DNA of 64,000 nucleotides. Origin: Neofusicoccum parvum. Taxonomy: Eukaryota; Ascomycota; Dothideomycetes; Botryosphaeriales; Botryosphaeriaceae. The notes under the pieces are model-generated. The model was not told the DNA's origin. It did no database searches and was given only the letters and a program-made list of their open reading frames with translations. Below, piece by piece: positions 9,464 through 19,508 of this stretch; the stretch's first letter is position 1; the number at the start of each line of letters is the position of its first letter. The stretch covers positions 434,001 to 498,000 of the forward strand of contig CP087222.1 of NCBI GenBank assembly GCA_020912385.1, written 5' to 3'. A program made the position numbers and the translations under genes.

Positions 9464-11521
9464 TCAAATGGAGAAGCCGCCCGCGAGTTGCATTACACCG
9501 TCAGGGTCAACCTGGCTTCGGATACTGCTAAGTCTCGCTGCGTTTTTGGCCCCGTAGAGCTCCTCGGCCGTTGTGTTGGAGATTGCGTAATTCGGGTAGG
9601 CTGTAAAGTCGGAGGAATAGATCCCTTCCTCTATGGCGACTTTCTTCAGGTTTTGAACAGACGAGCGCATCGCATCGTACCAGAATTGATCGTCGTCAGA
9701 AGACATCCAGGCAAAGTACAGGTTCAGCTTTAGGGGTGCATGCGTTAGCTGGCTTTTTCCCTCTCGCAGTGAAACCCATGGAGGATATGTGATCGAGATA
9801 AAGATTCGAGAAGCTCAATCCCGGCAAACTTACTGGCAGCGGTGAGTTAGCGTGGGGATACGCGCTGTCCGTAGCATTGTCACCGTATGTCTTCAGAAAT
9901 GGTTCTATGTCGTAGCTAATACTAGTTCCACTGTGGCTTAATCCGACTTTACCAAGAGTCTAGAAGTGGCGCGTACTTGTCAGCCTCAAGCAGGAAGATG
10001 GATAAGCGCAAACCTACATCCGTCTCATTCTTAACCGCAGCCAGAAAGGCGGGGGTCAGCTTTGAGGTAGAAAACGTGTGAAAGGTTCCCCGAGCATTAG
10101 TGACAATGTTCGAAGGAAATCCTTTCACGAACTCGGCAAAGGTTTGAGTCTTCGTGTGGTCGATGATCGTGGAAATGTTGTCAAACGGAGCAAAACTCGC
10201 AGGGCGATCTGGTCCATCATAAAAGAACAGTACCAAGCCGATCGTGCCTGTTTCTAAGCCCTCAAGAGTTGTGATGATTTGCGCTTTCGGATCGGTGTTC
10301 TCAGCGTCGAACTTCGCGGTCGCATTTAGGAGGTCATCGAGCTCGTCGTTTCCGTAGATTGCTATCCCACCCTGCGCAGATTTAACATGAGCATTCATCA
10401 ACTGATAAGCGACTGCCAGAGGATGAACTTACGTATACCTGAGGTGACTGTTTATGCGTGTAGAATTCAGCAGAGGCGACGATGCCAAACCGGTTCAGAC
10501 CTCCCTTGAGAGCGAAGAAAAGATCTGGCTGATCCGAATCAACTCGAGTGATAGTCCCGTTCTGTACCGGGCTCATTAGTTCTAGCTACTTCATTGTAGA
10601 TGTTATAACTTGCCGGCAACACCAATGTAAAGCTCTTGACCGTGTCACACGTCAACCCTTTACAATTGTTAAGTTAACATATCAAGACATTCTAGCTATG
10701 ATAGCATGGATTGTACGAACCGTATTGATTGGTTTTCCTATAACACCATTCCGATTAGCAGTGTAAAGCGCTTGACGGTGAGTCCTCAAGGTCATCCAAG
10801 CTAGTGTTGGAGCAGCTAAAGATTTCTTACCAGGAGAAGCCACCACCCAGCGTGAATCCCCCGACCCCCGGGCCAGCCGTCCGTCCGCCAACGACATTAT
10901 AACCGGTATCTTGAAGTTTTTCGTAGACGTCGGCCCAGGTCTAGAACGCAGGGCAATGAGCTCAGCGAAGCACTTGATTGGACAATGCTACTAACCATTC
11001 CCATGCCAATTTCAACCGTGGGGCTGTCATCGGATAAGACAACTTGATTCATGCGTTTCAAGGAGATGTGGACGCCGGTCGTGCTTGAGAATCCCGGGTT
11101 GGAGGCATGTCCGCCTGATTTTACCGCAAAGGGAGAACGGGTCGAGCCAATTACTTGCATCTGTGGTCATTGAATAGTATGAGTACCACCATCATCATCC
11201 GGAATTAAAAGGGTAGCTTACAGCAGTGGCCAAGTCATCGACAGACCCGGGCTCGAGGACGCATTCTGGAATCTGACTTGAGGAGATATACCAGTGATGA
11301 ATATCAGGAACAAAGTCGACGGGGTTCCCTAATTCAATCAGCTTGTACAATGTGGCGGCGTGCTAGCTTATCGGCTTACATGCGTGGATGACATCGCTTG
11401 CACTGGAGATCTTTGAACTGATATCCTTGCAAGCTTCAGCCGCGCTACTCGAACTCGCACTTGAGTAGGGTGAGGCGATCAACGCCAGAGAAGCCAAGAA
11501 ACAAATGGTCGGCCGGTGCAT
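9464..11521 (-). CDS. secreted FAD-linked oxidoreductase (PCMH/berberine-bridge-enzyme type), 10 exons
   Basis: ATG 11521 opens a signal-peptide-like N terminus (hydrophobic core ICFLASLALIA). In order follow DIHHWYISSSQIPECVLEP, the FAD-binding segment SPFAVKSGGHASNPGFSSTT with the SGGH histidine used for covalent flavin in this family, GGRTAGPGVGGFTLGGGFSW, and GTITRVDSDQPDLFFALKGG. The C terminus includes LNLYFAWMSSDDDQFW and ends at TGA 9464. Nine introns keep frame. One exon is only 17 nt (10737-10721, encoding part of KTNQYG), and the intron 10613-10562 has a GC donor (CCG|GCAAGT). The family oxidises alcohols, sugars or secondary metabolites with O2. Substrate is unknown. The gene looks intact and faces away from the SUR7/PalI-type gene. 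Confidence 0.88.
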
Positions 11522-13393
11522 TTTTGCGTTGCAATTCTTGGAATTCCTCTGCCGCTGTTCTTATGTAGGGTCCATCGGGCACGCCCACTGTCTTGCCTCC
11601 ATGATGATGAAATTGGGCATTCTGAAGATCTACTCACATGCCATCCGTACTCATATCTTCGCCCAGGTCTCAGTACCACAGGCTTGATTTAAGATATAGG
11701 TTCGAACAGAAGTGGGTCGCTCCACGTGGGTGCCGACGAATGGTGGCGCTCTCGGTGCGAGCAACGCGGGGTAAATTTCGGCGATCATAGCTGCAAATCA
11801 ACGAAGATCCGCACCGCATCAGTGGGAAAATGTCTCACTTTCTAACTTGCCCCATAGCTGTATGAGTGGCGCAGCTGCGCAGTAGGGGGGCAATTTCGGA
11901 GAAAGGGTTGAGTCGATACGTGTCAACACCGCGCGGACATTGAATTGTCGGTGAAGACTGCGAGATCCGTACGAGTCCGAATGGTACCGGGAGTGGGACA
12001 CCTCCATGGTTTTACAGCAACAATTGAGCATTCTACTGCTAGATGGGAACTACAAAGTCGTATGAATGCTCGCAGGCCAAGTCCTTATAAATATCTTCAG
12101 AAACCAAAAGTTTCAACTATCACGGTATCACCTCAATCCTGATTGCAACACAACTGTGAATGGCCGCCTACTTTAGTGGGCTCTCGAATGCTTAGAATTC
12201 TAAGTTGAGCGTAGTCATTCGAAAATTGGCACTGAGCAAGCTCGACCTTCGCCGAATGGAATTGTACTTACATAGTCGGACTTGAAGTTCCGGCCGATCT
12301 GGAGATGGTGGGTACGATCGTCCTTATCAATCAAACCGATGATCTTACACGTTCGAGAGCCCTATAGCCCTTGGGTCTGTTCAGCTTATCCGGCCCCCCA
12401 TTCCCGGCGGGAAAGTGTGATAAGTGCCTTAGATCATTTGGTGCTCCGTAGCCCTGTTGTACAGGCGGTTGACACTCAAGGGTGCACAGCCACAACATTC
12501 CGTGCTTTGTTTTGCAAAGAAGGGACAGCCAGCCAACTTTTCTCTGCTCTCTTGTTCCGCTCCTTTATCCATGCAGAGCTGATGTGCATCCTCCCTTTCA
12601 GAAAAGACACTGTAGCCATGCTCTGGAGTCGTCGCATCATGCAAACCAACTATGACCTTATTTGAACTCCAGGGAGAGTATAGGGGTATGTTTGCGGCAT
12701 CCTTGTCGCGATCTTGCTCATCAGTCTGTTTAATAGCGCTGAGGGTGAGGGAGGGTCATCGACCGTAATTGGGTAGGCGCATGTAGCAACTGGCAAGCCC
12801 TGAAGACGCCGAACAGTCTGGCCGGCCCCCAAGGATCTTCGCCACAGCTTAATCTTACTTCTCCATGACCCATCCAGCAATGGCCCCAAACTGGTGCGAT
12901 CAACGATACTTGAGGCGGAGAACAATATATTCCATACAGAACGCACTACTCAGCAAATATGACGTCCTTACAACTCTAGGCATTCCCACCGCAGGATAGC
13001 AAATGAGCCTAGTTTCACCGGGGAAGATCACGAGTGATCCAAGCAGTTGATACCACAAGATCAACGACATGTTGCAAAGGGACCCTCGGCCAGTCGCAAG
13101 GATTGTTTTACGAGTCCTCATCACACGTCTTGAAACAGGTATCCACTCCGAAGCTGTTCAGTTGCTCCTTTATCGCGAGTCCGATTCTTTTGTAGAAGAT
13201 AAATACTCATCCCTGAGAGCTTGTGAAGCCAGTCAGCCTGGTTTGCTGAGATATCTGGAGACCAACTCCTTTTTCGCTCATTACATTCGTTTCTGAAGCT
13301 TCAAAATCACCCTGGGGGTAAACACAATTCACTTCTTACTCTCGTTCTACATACCTTTTCCAACAAGTTTCAATTCCGTCGACCCTTTCAAAC
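11522..13393. other. 1.9-kb divergent intergenic region
   Basis: Lies between the divergently transcribed FAD oxidoreductase and the SUR7/PalI-type gene. Several short ORFs on both strands show no domain, no consistent splice structure and no similarity I recognise. Presumably promoters. Confidence 0.5.
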
Positions 13394-14554
13394 ATGCGAG
13401 TCTTCTCCATTGTCGCTGTGGTATGCACAGCTGTAGCTACCGTACTGTCCATGCTTTCTCTTTTCGCCGGCTGGCAGCCAAATTTCATCGAAGATGCGGA
13501 TATCATGGTGGTAAGTCTCTAATATCAATGGTTGTGGTCATTGAAACACCCGCTGATCTGACTTCATCAGCTGGACATTTCCAGATACCTTCAGAACCAA
13601 ACAGCCGAGAACACAGCGATCGTTTACCAGCAGACTGGAGCTATCACGGGCGGCGCGTCTGTCACAACAGGGAAGCACCAGTGGTACAGCATTCACATCA
13701 TGAACTATTGCCAGGGCAACTTCACCTCCGACGGATCTAGGCGCCTGGATGAATGCTCGAAGAGCACAGCCTTCTTTGCAATCAACCCCGTCTCACTTGC
13801 GAGCTCAAAAACCCTCGGACCCTTCCAGCTATCCTTCTCGCAAACCATCACCGATGTGGGCGGCAAAATCGAAAACGCATACCAGGCCATCTTCTTCTTC
13901 CTTTGTATGGGCATCGCCGCGACCGGTCTTGAATTTCTGCTTGGAGCTATAATAGCAGTCACCGACTCACGCAAGTTAACACATGGCACCCGTGTTTCTT
14001 TGGTCAACCTCGGACTGGCATGCGTAAGTACTAGAGAAACCTTCTGTTCACCAGAGCATCTTCGCTGATGATAAGTATAGATCGCGCTCCTCGGACTCGG
14101 ATTGTCGTCAGGTGTCATCACCGGCGTACTGATCGAAACGGTACAAAAAATCAACGATATCGGCGCCGACATCGGCATTTCCGCAAAAAGGGGTGACAAA
14201 TTCTTGTGGATGGCTTGGTCCTCTACCGTTCTCATGTTCATCACTGCCATCGTTTGGTTCATGGACTACTACGTCGAGCGCAAACTGCTCCTCCGTGAGA
14301 TTGAGCAAATGTACGCCGTAGGAGCTATGGAACGTAACATGGGGCTGCGAAGGCGATCAATGGAGCCACAACTCGGGCACGCCGTTTCACCAGCGACAGC
14401 GAAATATCACGACCGATATGTCACCAAAATTGCAAAGGACGCTTTGGTAAGTTCTTCGTTATGACATCTCTCTATCACGAAGAGGGAGAAAAAGGCTAAC
14501 TAAGTACAGGCTCACGCAGCTGGGATTACTATTGCGGGCGCTATCACAAAATGA
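13394..14554 (+). CDS. SUR7/PalI-type four-helix integral membrane protein, 4 exons
   Basis: Exons are 13394-13510, 13571-14023, 14081-14446 and 14510-14554, giving 326 residues. A first hydrophobic helix (VFSIVAVVCTAVATVLSML) is followed by a long extracytoplasmic loop containing two cysteines (MNYCQGNF and RRLDECSKS). Three more helices then follow (AIFFFLCMGIAATGLEFLL, IALLGLGLSSGVITGVLI, FLWMAWSSTVLMFITAIVWF) and a basic cytosolic tail. This topology is that of the fungal SUR7/PalI group, whose members sit in cortical eisosome patches or help pH signalling. The exact subgroup cannot be told from sequence alone. The tiny last exon (45 nt) ends AGAITK-stop. Confidence 0.8.
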
Positions 14555-15316
14555 GGTTGCGATGCAATGTGCTACACTCGTCTGTGTTGAAATGTGGTCA
14601 TATTTGAATCACTTGTATCTGTCAACCGTCACTTCTCAAGATCACGTATCTTTTTTACTTTCTGATCAACAAAATTTCACTTCTACGCTTCATCATACAT
14701 CTTGTTCTTCATTTCCTTCATTAAGCGGGTTTTTGCATGTCCTTTAAGCACAGCGCATAACTTCGTTACGTAGCATTCATTCAAGAAAACAGCAACGACC
14801 ATTATACCTCGCATTATTCAACAATCTCTTAAGCATCTAGCCTTAGTCTTCTTGGAACCCCGCCTAGCAATATGTTTGCTGATCATCCGAGGAAAGTTTT
14901 GTCATGCGTTCCGCGGAATATGGCGGATGCTTGCTCCTCACTTGCCGGTGGCAAACCAAGTTCGGAGTTCTAACGCACCAATGATGTAGTCCCTTAACAT
15001 GTAACACGCCGTCATGTCAACTCAAGCTTTACAAATCAGGGTTTGATATTGTGCTTGCCGCCCCAGAGCTCCCAAAAACAGTGACTGCCCAGACCCTCGT
15101 GATACGCCACTTTTGGGTGTGCCCCGTGCACACAGAGTTCGGCGTAATACGGCTCTCGGCAAATTGACGCCTGCTTCACGGTAGATACAAATCAGGAGGT
15201 GAGAGAAAAAAATATAGAAAAAAAATATATAAACACAAAAGGTCCCTCAAATCCACGCCACCCGCACCCACCCGCATCCACCCACCAAAACAACCAACAA
15301 ACCCCCACACTCCCAA
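14555..15316. other. intergenic, promoter of the F-box-like gene at 15317
   Basis: No gene seen up to a purine/A-rich stretch with a TATA-like box (15226-15233). Confidence 0.5.
15226..15233 (+). promoter_or_regulatory. TATA-like box
   Basis: TATATAAA, 84 bp upstream of the ATG at 15317, in an A-rich segment. Confidence 0.4.
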
Positions 15317-16093
15317 ATGCCAACCGCAACCGCCACCCCTCCACCCCCCCTCCTCTCCCGCCTCCCCCGCGAGCTCCGCCTCCAAATCTACCACCACCTC
15401 CTCCCGGACCTCCCCATCCCATCGCACCGCCCCAGCCGCGCCGGCGCCCTCCGCCGCGACGGCGCGCGCACCAGCGGGGCGACGGCGGTGCTGCGGCTGG
15501 GGCGCGGCTGCGGCGGCGAGGCGCAGGCGGAGCTGTACGCGCGCACGCCGTTCCGGGCGCACGTCAGCCGCGCCGGCGTGAGCATGTGCTGCGGGGCGGT
15601 GGCGTTCGGGCGCGACGACGAGGGAGAGGGGCGCGGGCTGGCGGCGGCGGTGCTGCCGCGCGTGCGCCGGCTGGACGTCGTGGTCGCGGCGCTGTTTTTG
15701 GCGGTGGATGGGGCGGTGGCGCAGGCGAGGTTCTTTGCACGGATGCTGGGGGCCGGGGTGTGGGAGTTGAGGGTTGCGGTTGAGTGGGGGGTTGGCGCGG
15801 CGAGGGGTATGGGGTTGACTGTGGAGATGGTGAGGAGGGTGTTGGAGCCGTTTAAAGAGCTGGGGGAGGCTGGATTGATCAGGCCCAGTGTGGTGGAGGT
15901 GGGGAGGGTTGGGATGCCACGGTGGGAGGCGGGGAAGAAGGTGGATGATGAGAAGGAAGAGGCTCGGTTTGAGGGGTTGAAGGATGAGCTGAGAAGGGCG
16001 CTTTTAGGGGAAGCAGAGAGAGGAGTGGGAACTATGAGGAGTTGTGCGGATAAGGTTGGTTGGGAGATCGAGACTCTTCGTTTGGTGGAATAG
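15317..16093 (+). CDS. F-box-like hypothetical protein, single exon
   Basis: A 258-residue ORF beginning MPTATATPPPPLLSRLPREL and continuing RLQIYHHLL. The LPRELRLQIYHHLL stretch is the N-terminal F-box-like helix found in many fungal proteins of unknown role. The rest is Arg/Ala/Val-rich with no recognised domain and no membrane segment. Codon use is extremely GC-rich in the first half and more moderate afterwards. The overlapping minus-strand ORF (15388-16155) has low-complexity composition and is treated as a shadow. Function unknown; an SCF-type adaptor is possible but unproven. Confidence 0.6.
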   Translation: MPTATATPPPPLLSRLPRELRLQIYHHLLPDLPIPSHRPSRAGALRRDGARTSGATAVLRLGRGCGGEAQAELYARTPFRAHVSRAGVSMCCGAVAFGRDDEGEGRGLAAAVLPRVRRLDVVVAALFLAVDGAVAQARFFARMLGAGVWELRVAVEWGVGAARGMGLTVEMVRRVLEPFKELGEAGLIRPSVVEVGRVGMPRWEAGKKVDDEKEEARFEGLKDELRRALLGEAERGVGTMRSCADKVGWEIETLRLVE

Positions 16094-16590
16094 ACAGTGA
16101 GTACAAGCTCGTTTGGTGGTCTGGAATAAGCTTCGGAGCAGCTAAGAACGGACACTGATGATTCTGCCTTTAGGAATGTCTTGCTCTGCGAATGCGATTC
16201 TCTGAGGCAAATAATTCCCTACGGTCAAACATTACGAGGCCGTGAAACAACGTTCAAGTGACTAAAATGGAGTGGAACTCAACAGTTCTGGTCCCCAGAG
16301 GAACCGCCCGGAAGCTTCACGCACTTGAAACAAGGAGTTTTGAAGTTTTCGCAAAATTCAATTCAATTCAATCGGCTCAGTAGATACAAGGAGATAAGAG
16401 AGTGACGAACAGACCAAGTCATCCGAGAGAAGAAAAAAAAGGGCCTCGCAGAGACGAGTGAAGAAATGAAATCCGACCATCACCTTACTCCGGCAGCCTC
16501 ATGTCCCTTATTCTGGGCATTTGCTGTACCCCCATGGTGCCTGCTCTCGTCTCCCTTCACCTCGCGCTAAGCAGCATCAAACCCTATGCC
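16094..16590. other. intergenic, 3' flanks of two convergent genes
   Basis: AT-richer; poly-A/G tract near 16430. No gene seen. Confidence 0.5.
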
Positions 16591-17103
16591 CTAATTCCCA
16601 GAAGCAGCGCCCTTCTTCGCCTCGCGCCTGGCGTTCTCCCTGCCGCCACGATGCCGGTGCTCGCCGCCGTCCTCGACGCCGCCGTGGCGCACATCCCCGC
16701 TCTCCCCCTCCCTGTGCCTCTCCTCGCCCTCCCTCCTCTTGCTATACCTGTCACCGTTGTTGTTGTCGCCGCCGCGGTGCTTGTGTACGCCGCCGTCCTC
16801 GGCGCTGTCGTGGCCGCCGCGGTGCCGCTCCGGCTCGGTCTCACTGCGCCTGCTGTTCTTGCCGTGCTGGCTCTTCTGCTGGTGCGCCGGGTCGTCGGTG
16901 CCGTCGAGCTTGGAGTCTTCGAGGCCGAGTTCGGCGGCGAGCTCGCCGGCCTCTTTGCGGGTGGAGAGGGCGGGGTCGGCGTCGCGGGGGAGGAGGTTGG
17001 TGGCGGAAGAGAGAGAGACGGCGCTGCCGGAAGAAGTGATGGGGGCGCAGTTGGCGATGGCGCCGATGGCGAGAAGGGCCATGAGGGTCTGGGTGGAACG
17101 CAT
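16591..17103 (-). CDS. small secreted His/Arg/Glu-rich protein with repeated HRGG motifs
   Basis: 170 residues, single exon. Residues 1-20 are a clear signal peptide (MRSTQTLMALLAIGAIANCA). The mature part is hydrophilic, with HRGG at 94-97, 109-112 and 151-154, and RHGG at 139-142, each near DGG or GG-E/D pairs. Dibasic sites suited to Kex2 lie at 85-86, 122-124, 159-160 and 163-164. It has no cysteine in the mature chain. A TATTTAAA box lies 167 bp upstream on the minus strand. A plus-strand ORF over the same bases (16501-17241) is valine/alanine-rich without a signal and is considered a shadow. No homologue recognised; a cell-wall, metal-binding or processed-peptide role is speculation. 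Confidence 0.65.
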   Translation of the reverse strand: MRSTQTLMALLAIGAIANCAPITSSGSAVSLSSATNLLPRDADPALSTRKEAGELAAELGLEDSKLDGTDDPAHQQKSQHGKNSRRSETEPERHRGGHDSAEDGGVHKHRGGDNNNGDRYSKRREGEERHREGESGDVRHGGVEDGGEHRHRGGRENARREAKKGAASGN

Positions 17104-19508
17104 GGTTGCGGATGTGTTGGGTGGTGTGGAAAAAGGGTAATTGGGGATGTTTTGAATAGAAAATCGACACAGTCGACTGTGGGAAAGACAGAAATGGGAG
17201 AAGATAGATGGCTAGAGACAGAGATGGAAGCGAGCTGGTGAAGGTAGTCTTGTGGGCGTCCCTCGGCGGTTTAAATAAGTGAAGTCTGCCTCTGGATTCC
17301 TGGAGTGCTTGGCGGCATCACGACCACATTGCTCCGAGCATCGTGTCTAGCCGCCGGCTGGGTCAGGCACAGCCGAGCGGAGCAGCTAATCCCAGCCGTC
17401 GTCTCTCTTGGCACCGCCACAGGTTGGCCTGCTTAGTTGCCGTGTCTCAATAGCTGAAGTGGAGATCTCCATAGGCTCGTGGATTTCCTTGTCCTGGTTA
17501 GCGCGTGCAGTCCGCCGCCCGATGCGGTAAGAGCCAACGCTCCGCTCCAGCTTAGCGCCTCCCTTCTCCACGTTTTGGGCATGTTGCCGCTGCGGCTTGT
17601 TGCGGGGAACGGGCGGGCAGTGGCGGAGCTGAAGCGGAATGACCCTGGACGTAGCAGTGGCAGTGGCAGGACTTGACTGCGTCTTGGCAGGTCCTCGCCA
17701 AGCAGGCGAGCGGCTTGTTCCTCTGCAGCGGATCAGTTTCATTGCTTGTGGCTTCTTGTTGCCAATCTGTCAAGAAATCCTCACGCCGGGGAATCCGCCA
17801 GACAGCCGTCCAGCATGTCAGCGCAAAGGATCCAAGACAGTGTGTGATACTGCCACCACCCAGTTCCCTCCACGGGCTGACCAACGTCCCGGAGACTTCA
17901 AACAAACGCAGGAGGATCAAGTTCTCCACCACCATCCAAGCTCAGCTGAAGCTCCTGCCAAGCTCTAGGGGTATAGGGCTTGATGACCGGAAAGCTGGGC
18001 TTCATGTCCGCCCGCTTCAGCTTCTCCCCGTTGAGCTTCGTCCATTCCTTCGCTCATGGTTGTTTGTCCTTACATGATGGGTCAGGCCTCCAATGAAGGC
18101 TGAAGTCAGCCCCAAAATGCCATGTTGTACATGTACGCTTACCGAACCACGTGCAAATAAGAAGCGCTGAGCTCATCTCTGGGATTTATCCTCGAACGTA
18201 GCGGCTTGTCCAGACCATTCGGAATCATCACCATGGCCGGCGCGGTGGCAAGGATCCCATAGCTTGGTAGTGCTTGTCCGCTTCGACGAACCATCCCATC
18301 GGCATCTTGCTGACGGCTTGATCAACCCAGAACGATGATTTCTAATGCTTTCATGTCCACCACGCGGTACTTGCCGCGAACTCTGCTGTAGTGCCCAAGA
18401 GCTTCCACACGCGTAACGACAAGCCACGACAGACGCAAAGTGAGCAACGCAAATCACATCCGCATCACAGCTCTCTCGTCGTTCAAGCAACGCATAAAAT
18501 TTGTATGACCCAGCACCCATTTACCCTCCACAATTACAACGAGGATTACCGACTCCACAAGTAGACTCATCAGCCGCAGTGGCCTCTACAAACACAATAA
18601 GCGAGAAACATAAACGCACAACCGACCCATGTCCACCAAATATCGTCCGGAGAGGAAGAAACAAGGTGAAGGAGATCCAAATAAGGAAGTCTGTCTCCCG
18701 ACATCCCAAGCGCCCACGCTTTGCTGTGAGAAGGAACCCTGAAACCCCAGATAATGCTGTGTACTCCTTTCGCGCCCAAATATTTTCCCACTCGATGCTC
18801 TACAATCGTTCAGAAAAGGAAAACATACGGAGATAAACGAATTCTGGTGAACAATTACTGTGACATCTCCGACAAAGGAACAAAAAATCTTACACGCCCA
18901 CGCACCGCTTCAGCCTTTTGTACCATTCTCTGCTTTCCTCGAGATACTCGGAATCACCCCGTTATGTTCTTTAAAATGAACTACAAGATGGATGTGGAGC
19001 TGTCAGAAAGGAGCCTGTGAAGACAGGGAGACGGTACTTCTAGGTAGAATTTTCCCTAAGGAAAAGGACGGAAGCATGAGAGATCGAATAATCAAGCGAA
19101 CGAGACGTATGATAACTTCGTTTTCTGTCTTTCTCTGACTGTATGAATTAGCCGCGCAAAGGCGGAGGAAATATGGTATCTCATCCATCGTGTTTCGGAA
19201 CCGGAAGGAGAATTCCGATGGCTGCAGCTTCTTGTCTTCGCAATGAAGGCTGTGGGCCTGCGCCATGCTGATTATGTATTCTGTACGATTTCGGTCGCAG
19301 GAACGATCGCGGCGCGATCGATAGTTGGCGTAGTGTGTGCTGGGGTGATTCATCGGAGCCCAGAGATCCTAGATATCAAGTTCGAGGGCATCATGAAGTG
19401 TGAAAACGCACTCTAGACTTCGTAGTCCAAGATGGGCCCTCTACCTCTTCCCGAACTCGTCCTGTAGTTAATGTCCGATTTTCAAACATGCATCCCTCCT
19501 TCGGCCAT
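17104..19508. other. 2.4-kb intergenic region
   Basis: Contains the promoter of the secreted-protein gene (TATA-like box 17270-17277) and the 3' side of the SSK1-type gene. ORFs at 17386-18077 and 19003-19353 show no recognisable domain. I support no gene here. Confidence 0.45.
17270..17277 (-). promoter_or_regulatory. TATA-like box of the secreted-protein gene
   Basis: TATTTAAA read on the minus strand, 167 bp upstream of ATG 17103. Confidence 0.4.

Noticed and set aside
15388..16155. Minus-strand 255-residue ORF over the F-box-like gene
   Set aside because: Antisense shadow of a GC-rich coding region; the sense frame has an F-box-like helix.
16501..17241. Plus-strand 246-residue ORF
   Set aside because: Opposite to a minus-strand ORF with a real signal peptide; its composition is Val/Ala-rich and it has no domain.
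17552..18077. Overlapping ORFs on both strands in the gap at 17.5-18.1 kb
   Set aside because: No recognisable motif and no consistent splice structure; a fragment of an old gene is possible but not supportable.
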